Positions 32,556-42,405 are shown, numbered from the stretch's first letter. The stretch is DNA of 51,464 bases from Levilactobacillus hammesii DSM 16381 (GCF_001434395.1 NZ_AZFS01000007.1:1-51464), one strand, 5' to 3'. The notes: generated from the letters alone by a model not told the origin. Numbers and translations: made by a program.

Positions 32556-33260
32556 TTAATTTTTCTCGTAGATGGCACGAAGACTCTTACGATCCGCCGC
32601 GGAGAGCTGTGTTCGCCCCTCATCGATGGGGGTCATGACGGAGGTCTTGTCCGAACTATGGTCGAGCCCTAAGGCGTGGCCCAACTCGTGAATGGCCACA
32701 GAAAGTCTATAGGATTGCGGGTAAGTCGCGTTGAGCTTGGCGGTAGCCGTATTCGTGGTCAGGATGCCTTGCCAGCTGATGCGTTGCGTGATCTGCGGAC
32801 CACCGTGACCCAACTCAATGGTTGACTGGCGACCGGTTTCCTTACGGTGGTACACCCCGAGTGTGATGCGATTGGTTCGCGTCGACCCCGGACCCGCGAC
32901 GAGTTTGACAAGCCCCGTCTGATTGTAGGTGGCGATCGCCTGCTCGAAGACGGCTTGGGCCTTAGCCGGTGTGTCGTGGGCATACTGATACGTATACCGT
33001 GGTTGCAAGAGGACGCCTTGCATTGCCGATTCAACGGGGGTATCCGCGGCGCCGGTCTTGGTCGTGGCATCCTTGAGATTACGGAGGATATACCCGCTGG
33101 TCTGGTAGTTATCGTTTTTTTGCGTGGAACTTGACGTGAAGAGTCCGGCAATGGCGGGCCGATAATAGGTGAATTGGGCCGAAAGTGTCTGCCAATTACT
33201 GAGAATAAAGAGACCGACTGCCAACAAAGTCACAATAAGCAGTCGTCTGAGGATTTTCAC
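32556..33260 (-). CDS. Matrixin-like zinc metalloprotease, membrane-anchored or secreted
   Basis: A 234-residue protein, GTG start after AAAGGAAGG. Residues 7-25 form a signal anchor (LLIVTLLAVGLFILSNW). The C-terminal third has the extended zinc-binding motif HELGHALGLDH (191-201), with three histidines and the catalytic glutamate, and the metzincin Met-turn SVMTP just after. The preceding region is a compact pre-catalytic domain. It acts outside the membrane; substrate unknown. Such small matrixins are common in lactobacilli and uncharacterised. Alone between a terminator and the gap before the ATPase gene. Confidence 0.88.
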   Translation of the reverse strand: MKILRRLLIVTLLAVGLFILSNWQTLSAQFTYYRPAIAGLFTSSSTQKNDNYQTSGYILRNLKDATTKTGAADTPVESAMQGVLLQPRYTYQYAHDTPAKAQAVFEQAIATYNQTGLVKLVAGPGSTRTNRITLGVYHRKETGRQSTIELGHGGPQITQRISWQGILTTNTATAKLNATYPQSYRLSVAIHELGHALGLDHSSDKTSVMTPIDEGRTQLSAADRKSLRAIYEKN

Positions 33261-33604
33261 ACCGATCCTTCCTTTCGGGTTCTCCCGTCTGATTTCTGGT
33301 GAGGAGACATATTTAGGTTGATTCTAGGGGATATCATGGACCATAGCAACTAGTTGGCCTCATCAATGAAGGGACATGACCGTTTAAGGGCAATTATAAA
33401 ATAAATTGTAATCAAACGCGGCCGTGAGCAGGAAACTGCTAAAGGGCAACAGTGAATGGTCGGTGAAAACGAACATGCTGTTAATAGAAAATACAATGTT
33501 CGATTTTTCTTCACATTTCCCCCGTAGTCTGACCAAATATTTACGGTTTAATAAGATTATAGTAATTGAAATGATAATTTATTTATTCAATGGAGGAGCG
33601 ACTT
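33261..33604. other. Intergenic region upstream of the P-type ATPase gene
   Basis: A/T-rich, especially 33480-33600, and likely to contain the ATPase promoter, but no -35/-10 pair is convincing (candidate -10 elements are TATAGT at 33558 and GATAAT at 33572). A 91-codon frame from 33424 overlaps the ATPase start and has no site. Confidence 0.4.
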
Positions 33605-36214
33605 ATGAAGAGAAAAGAGATGACAAACTTAAAGTTAACCGCACAGCAGGGTCTGACCACGCAAGAGGCCAGTCAGCGTTTGAACCAATATGGGAGTAAC
33701 CAATTGGTCGCAGCCAAAAAAGCCTCTATTTGGCGTCAAATTGGGCACCATTTGGCCGACGTTTCCTCGCTGGTCTTATTGTTTGCGGTCGGCCTGGCCA
33801 GCTATATGGCCCTATTTCAGGGTGGGGGTTGGACCAAATCCATCGTGATTGGGGCCATTCTGGTGATCAATGTGATAATCGGGATGTACCAGGAGGCCTC
33901 GGCCGAAAAAGCACTGGCGGCGCTCCAGTCGATGAGCCTACCCACAACGACGGTTCGTCGAGAAGACATTGCCCAGTCGATTGACGCTAAGGATGTGGTT
34001 CCCGGAGACTTAGTCTTACTCAAGGCCGGTGACCAGGTTCCCGCCGATGGAATTGTCCTATCTGGTACAAATTTAGCGGTGGATGAAGCCGTACTGACGG
34101 GTGAAAGTGTTCCGGTCGATAAAGTGGCTTTGCAGAAGCTGACGGGGCTTAAGGCCGATCAGCAGGTCTTCTCGGGAACAGCGGTGACCGCAGGAACGGC
34201 CGTGATCCAGGTGGTGACGACGGGGATGGCCACGGAACTGGGCCAGATTGCGGGGCTCCTGAATAAAACGAAAAAACGGGCAACGCCCTTGCAGGGACGG
34301 TTGAACCGCCTGTCGGGATGGTTGACGGCCTTTGCGGTAATGGGAGGAATGGCCATCTTCGCGCTGAGTATCTGGATGCAAAATCAGGGCCTCGCGGATA
34401 GCCTGATGATTGGAATCTCCCTGGCCGTGGCGGCCGTGCCGGAAACGTTGCCGATCATCGTGACCATCAGTCTGGCCCACGGGGTGAAACGAATGGCGAA
34501 ACGCAATGCCATTATGCGCCGGGTCAATGCCGTGGAAACGATTGGTGGCGTTGACGTGATTGCCTCTGACAAGACGGGGACGTTGACGCAAAATCAGATG
34601 ACGATTACCCGCTACTGGACGCCGCAATCCCCAACGGCGCAGGCGGCTTCTGAACTCACCCATGATGGCCGTGAGTTAATGCGTTACCTGGGTCTGGCGA
34701 CCAATGCCGAGATCCAAACGGTGAACGGCGAAGAAGAGACGGTTGGGGACCCGACCGAACTGGCGATTGTCCGGTGGTTAGCGAAGAACGCGGCCAGCCG
34801 CAAGGGCTTTGAGGAAAGTGCGCCCCGGTTAGCGGAAAATCCATTTGATTCCACCAAGAAAACGATGGCTACGTTGCACCAGCTGAAAGATGGTCGCCGC
34901 TTAGTCGTGGTTAAAGGGGCCTTTGATCGTTTACCCGTAGCTTGGCCGGCCGGTGGTTTTGAACAGGCGAAGCAAATCCATGATGCGTTCGGCCAACAAG
35001 CGCTGCGGGTTCTAGCGGTCGGTTATAAGGTGGTTCCGGCGGGAACGGATGTGAACTGGGAGATGCTCACACAAGGTCTGACCTTCGCCGGTCTTGTGGG
35101 GATGATTGATCCACCACGGCCGGAAGTGATTACGGCAATTCGTGAGGCCAAAGCCGCTGGCATCAAACCGATTATGATTACGGGTGATCACATGGTGACG
35201 GCCGAGGCCATTGCGAAGGAAATTGAACTATTGTCACCAGGGCAATTGGTAATGTCGGGTGATGAATTGCGAACACTAACGGACGCAGAATTAGCGGCGC
35301 AGATTAAGCAAGTTGCCGTCTATGCTCGCGTCTCGCCAACCGATAAGATTCGGATTGTCCAGGCTTGGCAGAAGACGGGCGCAACGGTGGCCATGACGGG
35401 TGATGGCGTGAATGATGCGCCGGCACTTAAGGCCGCCGATGTCGGCATCGCCATGGGAATTACCGGGACGGAAGTGTCCAAGAGCGCGGCGGATATGGTC
35501 TTGACGGATGATAATTTTGCCACGATCATTTCGGCCGTTAAGGAAGGCCGGACCGTCTACCAAAACATTCTAAAAGCCGTGGAGTTCCTGGTGGGAGTCA
35601 ACTTCGCGCAGATCTTCCTGATGGTCGGGGCCGTGCTCATGGGCTGGGGAGCGCCGCTATTGGCAGAACAGCTCCTCTTGATCAACGTCTTAGCGGATGG
35701 GATTCCGGGCTTCTACCTGAGCCGTGAGCCAGGCGAGAAGGCAGCGATGAAGCAGCCACCGGTAGCCAACGACGAGAGCCTGTTTGCTCGGGGCCTCGGG
35801 GGTCGGTTAGCGACTCGGGCCGTGACCTTCACGCTTCTGACACTCGGTGCCTATGGCTTGGGCCGCTTTGTCCTCTCGGCTAATCAGCCGGCCATCGGCA
35901 TGACGGTGACGTTCCTCATCCTGGCCATTGGTTCCATGATCGATATCTACGCGATCAAGGACCGCCAGCCGTTGACTTGGGCCAGTCTTAAACGTAACCC
36001 GCGCCTCAACCAAGCGCTATTCGTGATGATTGGCTTGCTGATTGTGGTTGCGGTCGTACCGGGTCTGCAGGGCATCTTTGGCCTCGTGACCTTACCGCTG
36101 AGTGCCTGGGCGGTAGTCGCCGTCGGGGTATTCGTCCCAACGGCTGTCCTGGAGTTGAAGAAGCGTTGGGGACAACGTCGCCAGTTGCAGACCACGCGTT
36201 TATTAGAAGATTAA
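33605..36214 (+). CDS. P-type cation-transporting ATPase (P2 type)
   Basis: An 869-residue ion pump, start ATG 33605 behind GGAGGAG. It has ten hydrophobic spans in the P2 pattern, the actuator motif LTGES (about 164-168), the phosphorylated aspartate in SDKTGTLT (D322), and the hinge GDGVNDAP (about 599-606). The fourth span has VPETLP, where calcium pumps usually have PEGLP. This fits a Ca2+- or Mn2+-type exporter but does not fix the ion. The N-terminal cation-ATPase domain (LTTQEASQRLNQYGSN) is typical. Single gene, no metal-responsive regulator nearby. Confidence 0.88.
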   Translation: MKRKEMTNLKLTAQQGLTTQEASQRLNQYGSNQLVAAKKASIWRQIGHHLADVSSLVLLFAVGLASYMALFQGGGWTKSIVIGAILVINVIIGMYQEASAEKALAALQSMSLPTTTVRREDIAQSIDAKDVVPGDLVLLKAGDQVPADGIVLSGTNLAVDEAVLTGESVPVDKVALQKLTGLKADQQVFSGTAVTAGTAVIQVVTTGMATELGQIAGLLNKTKKRATPLQGRLNRLSGWLTAFAVMGGMAIFALSIWMQNQGLADSLMIGISLAVAAVPETLPIIVTISLAHGVKRMAKRNAIMRRVNAVETIGGVDVIASDKTGTLTQNQMTITRYWTPQSPTAQAASELTHDGRELMRYLGLATNAEIQTVNGEEETVGDPTELAIVRWLAKNAASRKGFEESAPRLAENPFDSTKKTMATLHQLKDGRRLVVVKGAFDRLPVAWPAGGFEQAKQIHDAFGQQALRVLAVGYKVVPAGTDVNWEMLTQGLTFAGLVGMIDPPRPEVITAIREAKAAGIKPIMITGDHMVTAEAIAKEIELLSPGQLVMSGDELRTLTDAELAAQIKQVAVYARVSPTDKIRIVQAWQKTGATVAMTGDGVNDAPALKAADVGIAMGITGTEVSKSAADMVLTDDNFATIISAVKEGRTVYQNILKAVEFLVGVNFAQIFLMVGAVLMGWGAPLLAEQLLLINVLADGIPGFYLSREPGEKAAMKQPPVANDESLFARGLGGRLATRAVTFTLLTLGAYGLGRFVLSANQPAIGMTVTFLILAIGSMIDIYAIKDRQPLTWASLKRNPRLNQALFVMIGLLIVVAVVPGLQGIFGLVTLPLSAWAVVAVGVFVPTAVLELKKRWGQRRQLQTTRLLED

Positions 36215-36247
36215 TCGGCAGGTCAAATTTGGTAGGAACCACGCTGA

Positions 36248-36267
36248 AACGGGCCTCGTGACCCGTT
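36248..36267 (+). terminator. Weak hairpin after the P-type ATPase gene
   Basis: AACGGG (36248-36253) pairs with CCCGTT (36262-36267), followed by only a few T residues. A possible inefficient terminator. Confidence 0.3.
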
Positions 36268-36300
36268 ATTCGCGAAATTCTAGTTGTATGCGATGCCAAC

Positions 36301-36329
36301 TTGTGATACTCTGACAACAGTTGCATAAA
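36301..36329 (+). promoter_or_regulatory. Candidate promoter of the asnS T-box leader
   Basis: TTGTGA (36301-36306), 17 bases, CATAAA (36324-36329). Initiation a few bases on would place the transcript start just before stem I of the T-box. Confidence 0.4.
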
Positions 36330-36343
36330 TCTAAAAACAATAG

Positions 36344-36602
36344 AGACGGACAACGCCAAATTGGCAACACATGTCCAGCGAGCTAAGGGTAGTGCAAGCT
36401 TAGCGATGCGTCCAATTGGGATAACCCCGTCTTCGTTGCAGGCTGAAATTTCGAAGAGTAGGCCGCGCCGTGACCGACACGTTATCAACCGGAGCGTATG
36501 TTCGTACGCTAGTTTAAAGTTGGTTTTGTATTAAAAACAATTTGGGTGGTACCGCGGAAAGATCTTTCGTCCCTAGTAATTAGGGATGATGGGTCTTTTT
36601 TT
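36344..36602 (+). promoter_or_regulatory. T-box riboswitch controlling asnS, specifier AAC
   Basis: The T-box core TGGGTGGTACCGCG is at 36543-36556. Stem I is closed by AGACGG (36344-36349) and CCGTCT (36427-36432). Its asymmetric internal loop on the 3' side carries the specifier codon AAC at 36423-36425, which is an asparagine codon and fits asnS. The distal loop lies between GCTAAG and CTTAGC. The terminator is 36559-36602, with TCCCTA/TAGGGA inside and a T run; the core can pair to form the antiterminator instead. Uncharged tRNA-Asn would switch transcription on. Confidence 0.93.
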
Positions 36603-36626
36603 ATGGGTCCACAGAAGGAGAATATG

Positions 36627-38018
36627 ATGACAGAAGTTTTAGTAAAAGATTTATTTAGTGATCGTCAATTTGCCGAAGACGAACAAGTCGTCTTACACGG
36701 TTGGGTGAAGACCGTGCGGGGTTCTAAGCGCGTTGGCTTTATTGAATTAAACGATGGGTCTTGCTTGAAGAACGCCCAGATCGTGATGAAGAGTGACTTG
36801 GAAAATTACGATGAAATGACGAAGTTGCCTTTGAGCTCAACGATCAAGGTCGTGGGGACGGTTGTTTACACGCCGGATGCCAAACAACCTTTTGAAATTC
36901 ACGCCGAAGAAGTTGTGCTGGAAGGGGCCTCTGACAATGATTACCCCCTGCAAAAGAAGAAGCACTCCTACGAGTACTTACGGACGATGGCACACTTGCG
37001 GCCACGGACCAACACCTTCTATGCGGTTTTCCGGATTCGGTCATTGACGGCCTTTGCTATCCACCAATACCTGCAAGAACATGATTTCACCTACGTGAAC
37101 ACGCCGATCATTACCAGTAGTGATAGCGAAGGCGCTGGGGAAATGTTCCGGGTAACCACGTTGGACATGAATAACCTGCCTAAGACTGACGATGGCAAGG
37201 TTGATGATAGCCAAGACTTCTTCAAGAAGGAAACCAACTTGACGGTTAGTGGTCAACTCCCAGTTGAAGCTTTTGCCTTAGCCTTACGGAACGTTTATAC
37301 CTTCGGGCCAACCTTCCGGGCTGAAAACTCCCATACGGCACGGCACGCCTCAGAATTCTGGATGATCGAACCAGAAATGGCTTTTGCTGACCTGCAAGAC
37401 GTGATCAACGAATCCGAGGGTTTGTTAAAGCACGTTGTGGAATATCTGTTAAAGCATGCCAAGGACGAGTTGGAATTCTTGAATGGCGCAGTTGATGAAG
37501 ATTTATTGAACCGTCTTCACCAAACGACCAGCGAGAAATTCGCGCAGATTACCTACACGAAGGCGATTGAGCTTTTGAAAGAGGCACCTGTTAAGTTCGA
37601 CGTTCCCGTATACTGGGGTCTTGACTTACAAGCTGAACACGAACGCTACTTGTGTGAACAAATCTACAAACGCCCAACCTTCCTGACGGACTATCCTAAG
37701 GAAATCAAGGCTTTCTACATGCGTGATAACGCAGATGGCAAGACGGTTGCGGCCGCTGACTTACTGGTTCCACGGATTGGGGAACTGATTGGTGGAAGCC
37801 AACGTGAGGAACGTCAGGCTGAAATGGCTAAGAAGATCAAGGACAACCACTTGCCACAAGAAGAATACCAATGGTACTTGGATCTGCGTAAGTACGGCGA
37901 AACCAAGCACTCTGGCTACGGTATCGGGTTCGAACGGTTACTGATGTACGTCACGGGGATGGAAAACATCCGCGACGTGATCCCTTACCCACGGACACCA
38001 GGTAACGCCGAATTCTAA
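36627..38018 (+). CDS. asnS: Asparagine-tRNA ligase
   Basis: A 463-residue class IIb synthetase. Of two adjacent ATG codons I prefer 36627, 6 bases after AAGGAG. The N-terminal OB-fold ([23 protein letters not shown]) binds the anticodon. Motif 2 is [19 protein letters not shown] and motif 3 is [16 protein letters not shown] with RTPG at the end, the AsnRS-type ending. Regulated by the preceding T-box. Downstream the transcript would run into the structured element at 38073 before the next strong terminator, since only a small CACTG/CAGTG hairpin (38025-38040) intervenes. Confidence 0.97.
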   Translation: MTEVLVKDLFSDRQFAEDEQVVLHGWVKTVRGSKRVGFIELNDGSCLKNAQIVMKSDLENYDEMTKLPLSSTIKVVGTVVYTPDAKQPFEIHAEEVVLEGASDNDYPLQKKKHSYEYLRTMAHLRPRTNTFYAVFRIRSLTAFAIHQYLQEHDFTYVNTPIITSSDSEGAGEMFRVTTLDMNNLPKTDDGKVDDSQDFFKKETNLTVSGQLPVEAFALALRNVYTFGPTFRAENSHTARHASEFWMIEPEMAFADLQDVINESEGLLKHVVEYLLKHAKDELEFLNGAVDEDLLNRLHQTTSEKFAQITYTKAIELLKEAPVKFDVPVYWGLDLQAEHERYLCEQIYKRPTFLTDYPKEIKAFYMRDNADGKTVAAADLLVPRIGELIGGSQREERQAEMAKKIKDNHLPQEEYQWYLDLRKYGETKHSGYGIGFERLLMYVTGMENIRDVIPYPRTPGNAEF

Positions 38019-38072
38019 ATGAAACACTGGCCATACAGTGAGTCCATACTGATCGGGTTTAGTCGTGCCTGG

Positions 38073-38494
38073 CGCCTTACCGGCTGGCAGATATGGGCTG
38101 GAACGGTGCGGACACAACTTGAAGCCTCGAAAGACCCGAGTCTACAAGCTTGGTCTTCTACTAAGCTAGTGGGAAAGACACCCACTAACTAAGTAGAACG
38201 ACGCGCCTGAGCCCATATCTGTCAGCCTCACGGCTCTGATGGTGGCATGAACGGCGTGTTTGCGGAGAACAGGTATTGTCAGGTTGGTTGACGTAACCGT
38301 GACTCATGGCAAAGTAGTGTGTTTAGCCGCAGGAGGTCAGGGATGGAGCCAGCTGTGTCGATGGCGTTAGCTGGTGTCTTTTACCAGCTTAGGCCATGGG
38401 ACGTCTTTTAAGACGTGTGAACTTCACGGCTTAAAAGCGAGTCGGAAGCCCGCTCTTTGGCTGGAGCGGCCCCACAGCAGGTGGAATCCCTGAC
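38073..38494 (+). ncRNA. Candidate large structured RNA element, copy 2 (plus strand)
   Basis: Diverged homologue of 16303-16728. Domain 1 is closed by a 12-bp stem (38088-38099 with 38210-38221) and holds a long hairpin with two helices (38156-38162/38192-38198 and 38167-38173/38181-38187) plus a less certain one near 38118-38148. Domain 2 is closed by 9 bp (38336-38344 with 38486-38494) and holds hairpins 38369-38375/38383-38389, 38405-38412/38430-38437 and 38450-38455/38464-38469. Shared linkers are CGCCTTACCG, GGGCTGGAACG, CTCACGGC, TGAACTT and CCCCACAGC. It lies 54 bases after asnS with no strong terminator between, so it may be the 3' part of the asnS transcript. No known family recognised. 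Confidence 0.6.
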
Positions 38495-38552
38495 AGCCGG
38501 AGGCGGCCGGAGCACGCAGTTTCATTTTGAATGAAATATTGATTTAAAGCTA

Positions 38553-38597
38553 AAATAGGCTTCTAAGCAGTCGTGATGATTGCTTAGAAGCCTATTT
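38553..38597. terminator. Bidirectional terminator after the structured element
   Basis: AAATAGGCTTCTAAGCA (38553-38569) pairs exactly with TGCTTAGAAGCCTATTT (38581-38597). It serves the minus-strand gene ending at 38607 and closes the asnS/element region. Confidence 0.85.
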
Positions 38598-38606
38598 GCG
38601 TAAGAT

Positions 38607-39701
38607 TTAAATGGTATTCGTGGGTACCAGCCGCGCATAGCGGGCGTTGATGTAGGCCTCTGGCCCAATCTGGTACCAGGTCAACTGTTGGTCATCCACA
38701 ATCCGGCCCCGGATTTCCAGGGATTCACCATGCGCCAACTGGCCGGCCGTCTCGCCGTAAGGTTCGGTGTAGATGGAAACCGCTGAACCCGGAACGTAAT
38801 CCACTGACCCTAGCCGGTCGAAAGGTTCTGGCTGCCAGAGTCGCTTTTGTGGTAAGGCGGGGTGGGCCAGCTGATGTTCACGCCGAACCGTGTCAGTCGC
38901 ATTGAGCCATTGGTTACCGCCCAGGTTGCACCAAACACCGCCATCCGTCAAGGTAATCACCATGAACAACCGCCAGAGAGAATCGGCAGGGAATTGGTAA
39001 CCATAGTCGTTACCGTTAGGTTCATCGTAAACGTGATGATCAGCCTGTAAGAAGACGTACTGATGCACGCGTTGGACGGTTTCCCAGCTGTCCCGCCGGT
39101 AGAAGTAAACGACGCGTTTGGCCTGATGGCTAAAGGTGCCACGCTGAGGACCCTGTGCCTGAAAGATGTGATAACCCGCGACAGTAGGTGGGGTCAGGCT
39201 GTAGTTTAATCCCAGCTTTCCCCGATGGATTTGCGGGAGCTCTAGAAGGCGCCCGGAATCAAAGTCCACTAGGTAGCCAATGATGGGCTTACCCAGTAGC
39301 CGCCGATAGATAGCCGTCGTTAGGCCGTATTCGCTGATAAAGTCTTGGGTAAAACCATGAATGCGTGATAGGGCATATCCTGGAATCTTAGGGAGATGGT
39401 AATTGACTGGTGTATTTAGGGCACCAGTGATGACCAAAGCTGGCTGTAAGGCCTGGTTGTGCTCGTCGACTAGCCGGACAACGAGGGTCGCTGTCGGTTC
39501 TTGGGCCGACTGGGCTGGTTGGTGCAAGGTGATGGCTGGATCCGTTAGCACGGGTGCTGTGCTTGCCGGTTGGCTAGGCTTGACCGGTTCGGAGGGCGCC
39601 ACCGGTACGCTGGGGCGACGGCGAACAGCCACCGGCTGCGGGACAGTCTCGCGCCGGGGCTTGGGTTCAATCAAACGTCGTAACCAGTCAAAAAATGCCA
39701 T
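38607..39701 (-). CDS. MucBP-like and SH3-like domain protein without signal peptide
   Basis: A 364-residue protein from the ATG at 39701, 8 bases after GGAGG; an in-frame GTG three codons earlier overlaps that site. The N-terminus (MAFFDWLRRLIEPKPRR) is amphipathic and basic, not a classical signal peptide, and is followed by a proline-rich linker to about residue 70. Two MucBP-like modules follow (LVVRLVDEHNQAL to HGFTQDF, then IIGYLVDFDSGRLLELP to VVYFYRR), and a C-terminal SH3-like module (GSAVSIYTEPYGETAGQLAHG to YINARYARLV). These modules are usually extracellular, so localisation is puzzling. Divergence in the modules makes the names tentative. Confidence 0.65.
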   Translation of the reverse strand: MAFFDWLRRLIEPKPRRETVPQPVAVRRRPSVPVAPSEPVKPSQPASTAPVLTDPAITLHQPAQSAQEPTATLVVRLVDEHNQALQPALVITGALNTPVNYHLPKIPGYALSRIHGFTQDFISEYGLTTAIYRRLLGKPIIGYLVDFDSGRLLELPQIHRGKLGLNYSLTPPTVAGYHIFQAQGPQRGTFSHQAKRVVYFYRRDSWETVQRVHQYVFLQADHHVYDEPNGNDYGYQFPADSLWRLFMVITLTDGGVWCNLGGNQWLNATDTVRREHQLAHPALPQKRLWQPEPFDRLGSVDYVPGSAVSIYTEPYGETAGQLAHGESLEIRGRIVDDQQLTWYQIGPEAYINARYARLVPTNTI

Positions 39702-39870
39702 GCCATTCACCTCCAGAAGTTTCCTTTAAAATCTAGTATACCATTTTTACCCGCTACGCCAACCTGTGAACGCTATCGGATTTTCAAGATGGGAAAAGAA
39801 TGACGGTTGTCGTGAAGAGAGCGGTCACATTCGCAGAGAAAAGGGGACAATGACGATGTGTTTTGACAAT

Positions 39871-39905
39871 AAAAAAGGTGTCCCACCATTGCTGGTTGGA
39901 CACCT
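39871..39905 (-). terminator. Terminator of clpE
   Basis: AGGTGTCC (39876-39883) pairs with GGACACCT (39898-39905), with inner CCA/TGG pairs. On the minus strand six T follow. Confidence 0.88.
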
Positions 39906-39917
39906 ACAAAACGTCTT

Positions 39918-42161
39918 TTAGTTGTCGTTTGAATCAGAGGCGTCGGTTGTCGCTGTCGCTGAATTGGCTTCATTGTCAGCAGCCAACGTGATCTTACCGT
40001 CTTCGATCTTAGCCACGAGATTCTTAACGTCCGCGTGGTCCAGGTAAAAGTCGGCAATCCGGTCCTCAATCTCTTCTTGAATGACCCGACGCAACGGCCG
40101 TGCCCCCATGGTTGGATTGTAACCCTTCTGCACGAGTTGTTCTTCAACGGGTTCCGTGACGTGGATGTGGAGGCCTTGACCGGCCAGCATCTGATTAACG
40201 TCATCGATCATGAGATCAACGATGTGCATCAGATTATCCTTGCTCAATGAGTTAAACTCAATGATGTCATCGAACCGGTTCAGAAATTCCGGCTTGAAGT
40301 AGTTGGTCAAATTCCCCAAGACGGAGTGGGTCGTTCCTTCAGCAGCGGCACCGAAACCAACGTTGGCTTCAGCATCACCGGTACCGGCGTTACTGGTCAT
40401 GATGATCAGCGTATCCTTGAAGGAAACGGTCCGGCCTTGAGAATCGGTCAACCGACCGTCGTCAAGAATTTGTAAGAACATGTTCATGACGTCGGGGTGG
40501 GCCTTTTCAATTTCATCCAACAGGATCAGCGTGTAAGGATGACGCCGAACTTGCTCAGTGAGTTGACCGGCTTCTTCATAGCCAACATAGCCAGGTGGTG
40601 ACCCGATCAGCTTAGAAATGGAATGCGGCTCCATGTACTCGGACATGTCGAACCGAACCATTGCATCCGCTGAGCCAAAGAGTTCATTGGCTAATTGCTT
40701 GGCCAATTCCGTCTTCCCAACACCGGTTGGACCAACGAACAGGAAGGACCCGATTGGGCGACCCGTCCCATTCAAACCAATCCGGTTCCGGCGAATGGCC
40801 CGGGCAACCTTGTCAACGGCTTCGTTTTGGCCGATGACATGCTTTTCCAAATCAGAGCCGAGACTCTTCAGTTGATGTTGTTCCTTAGCCTGTAATTCAC
40901 CGACTGGAATGCTGGTCTTTTCCTCAACAATGTCTTGCATGTCCTTGACCGTCACCTCAGCTGAGGCATTTTGGTCGGCATCCTTGGCATTTTCTTTAGA
41001 CTTTTCCAGCTTGGTTACTTGGTCACGGTAGTAGGCGGCTTTTTCGTAGTCTTCCTGCTTCAAAGCGGCCTGCTTTTGACTTTCAGCGGACTTAATCTTT
41101 TCATCGATGGCCTTAGGATCAGCGATGTTGATGGTCAAGTTCTTCCGCGACCCGGCTTCATCCAACAGGTCAATGGCCTTGTCGGGTAAGAACCGGTCTT
41201 GGATGTACCGATCGGATAGGCGAACGGCCGCTTCAATGGCCTCATCCGTGTAGTGAACGTGGTGGTAGTCCTCGTATTTCTTCTGAATACCCTTTAAAAT
41301 CTTAATGGCTTCATCAGCACTGGGTTCATCAACCGTAACGGGTTGGAACCGCCGTGCCAACGCTTGGTCCTTTTCAATATCGCGGTACTCACTCAACGTG
41401 GTTGCCCCGATCAATTGAAAATCACCACGGGCGAGGGCTGGCTTTAACACGTTACCAGCATCCATGCCACCCTCAGCGTTACCGGCACCCATGATTTCAT
41501 GAATTTCATCGATGAAGAGGATGATGTCGGGATTAGCCTGAACTTCCTTCATTAACTGTTGCATCCGTTGCTCAAATTGGCCCCGAATTCCGGTGCCTTG
41601 AACCAATGAGACAACGTCTAAGCGAATAATCTGTTTGTTAGCGAGCTTTTGAGGAACGTTGCCTTCGACAATCCGTTCCGCAAGGCCTTCAACGACCGCC
41701 GTCTTCCCAACACCGGCTTCCCCAATTAAAACGGGGTTGTTCTTCGTCCGGCGGTTAAGGATTTCGATGACTTGCGCTGTTTCCTTGTCACGCCCAATAA
41801 CGGGATCGACCTTACCATCCTTTGCCAACTGGGTGAGGTTCAGACCGTACTGACTGAGTAAGCCATTACCTGAACCGCCCTGGTTGCCAGAAGGCTGGGT
41901 AGGCTGACCCTGACCGGAAGCTTGACGGAAATTAGCTTGGTTGTTGTCGCCACCTTGCATTGCCCGGAAAATATCATCCAGGTTATTAAAGCCGAATGGA
42001 TCTTGTGCCATACGGCCACCTCCATTTCCAGAATCGTTTGATTGCTGTTGCTTTAGCAGCTGGTAACAATTTTGGCATAGGTCAACTTGTTGCCGCTGCC
42101 CATTTACACTCATGTAAAGGTGAATCGTTGCTTCATTGCGGTGGCAATTTTGACATAGCAT
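39918..42161 (-). CDS. clpE: ATP-dependent Clp protease ATP-binding subunit ClpE
   Basis: A 747-residue AAA+ unfoldase, start at the ATG at 42161 with AAAGGAG upstream. The N-terminal zinc finger [10 protein letters not shown] and DLCQNC (cysteines 3, 6, 29 and 32) defines ClpE. The first AAA domain has Walker [10 protein letters not shown], the middle domain is a UVR-like coiled coil ([20 protein letters not shown]), and the second domain has GPTGVGKTE and [11 protein letters not shown]. The C-terminal tail is acidic and Asn/Ser-rich. With ClpP it degrades misfolded proteins in stress. Direct CtsR half-sites overlap the promoter, and a CIRCE-like element lies farther upstream. Confidence 0.95.
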   Translation of the reverse strand: MLCQNCHRNEATIHLYMSVNGQRQQVDLCQNCYQLLKQQQSNDSGNGGGRMAQDPFGFNNLDDIFRAMQGGDNNQANFRQASGQGQPTQPSGNQGGSGNGLLSQYGLNLTQLAKDGKVDPVIGRDKETAQVIEILNRRTKNNPVLIGEAGVGKTAVVEGLAERIVEGNVPQKLANKQIIRLDVVSLVQGTGIRGQFEQRMQQLMKEVQANPDIILFIDEIHEIMGAGNAEGGMDAGNVLKPALARGDFQLIGATTLSEYRDIEKDQALARRFQPVTVDEPSADEAIKILKGIQKKYEDYHHVHYTDEAIEAAVRLSDRYIQDRFLPDKAIDLLDEAGSRKNLTINIADPKAIDEKIKSAESQKQAALKQEDYEKAAYYRDQVTKLEKSKENAKDADQNASAEVTVKDMQDIVEEKTSIPVGELQAKEQHQLKSLGSDLEKHVIGQNEAVDKVARAIRRNRIGLNGTGRPIGSFLFVGPTGVGKTELAKQLANELFGSADAMVRFDMSEYMEPHSISKLIGSPPGYVGYEEAGQLTEQVRRHPYTLILLDEIEKAHPDVMNMFLQILDDGRLTDSQGRTVSFKDTLIIMTSNAGTGDAEANVGFGAAAEGTTHSVLGNLTNYFKPEFLNRFDDIIEFNSLSKDNLMHIVDLMIDDVNQMLAGQGLHIHVTEPVEEQLVQKGYNPTMGARPLRRVIQEEIEDRIADFYLDHADVKNLVAKIEDGKITLAADNEANSATATTDASDSNDN

Positions 42162-42224
42162 CTTGTCGTCTCCTTTCTTGCCTGGAGTTCTCGTGGGAAA
42201 TACCCACTGGATCTTCAAAAGGTG

Positions 42225-42248
42225 TTTGACCTTTCTTGACCATTGACC
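42225..42248 (-). promoter_or_regulatory. CtsR operator of clpE
   Basis: On the minus strand GGTCAA-TGGTCAAGAAAGGTCAAA gives three heptad-like half-sites; the last two are separated by three A, matching RGTCAAA-NAN-RGTCAAA with one deviation. It lies directly downstream of the -10. Confidence 0.85.
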
Positions 42249-42250
42249 AC

Positions 42251-42278
42251 ATTATACCGCGTTCAGCTGACCGTGCAA
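42251..42278 (-). promoter_or_regulatory. Promoter of clpE
   Basis: On the minus strand TTGCAC (42278-42273), 16 bases, TATAAT (42256-42251). The CtsR site follows immediately. Confidence 0.75.
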
Positions 42279-42339
42279 GTAATTTGTTTGCCCGATAAAG
42301 ACGCGGTATGGCAGGGGATTTCCAGCGAACGACTACATT

Positions 42340-42366
42340 TTAGCACTCTAGTCAATAGAATGCTAA
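42340..42366. promoter_or_regulatory. CIRCE-like operator (HrcA site)
   Basis: TTAGCACTC, nine bases, GAATGCTAA: the HrcA operator TTAGCACTC-N9-GAGTGCTAA with one mismatch. It lies between the clpE promoter and the plus-strand promoter at 42406. Its inverted-repeat symmetry does not tell which gene it controls. Confidence 0.8.
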
Positions 42367-42405
42367 AATGACCCTTCCAAATTTGAAAAAAGTTTGGAAA
42401 AAGCT

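Noticed and set aside
33424-33699. 91-codon frame ahead of the P-type ATPase
   Set aside because: Overlaps the ATPase start out of frame and has no ribosome binding site.
36006-36488. 160-codon minus-strand frame across the ATPase end and the T-box leader
   Set aside because: Shadow of the ATPase gene continued by chance into a structured RNA leader.
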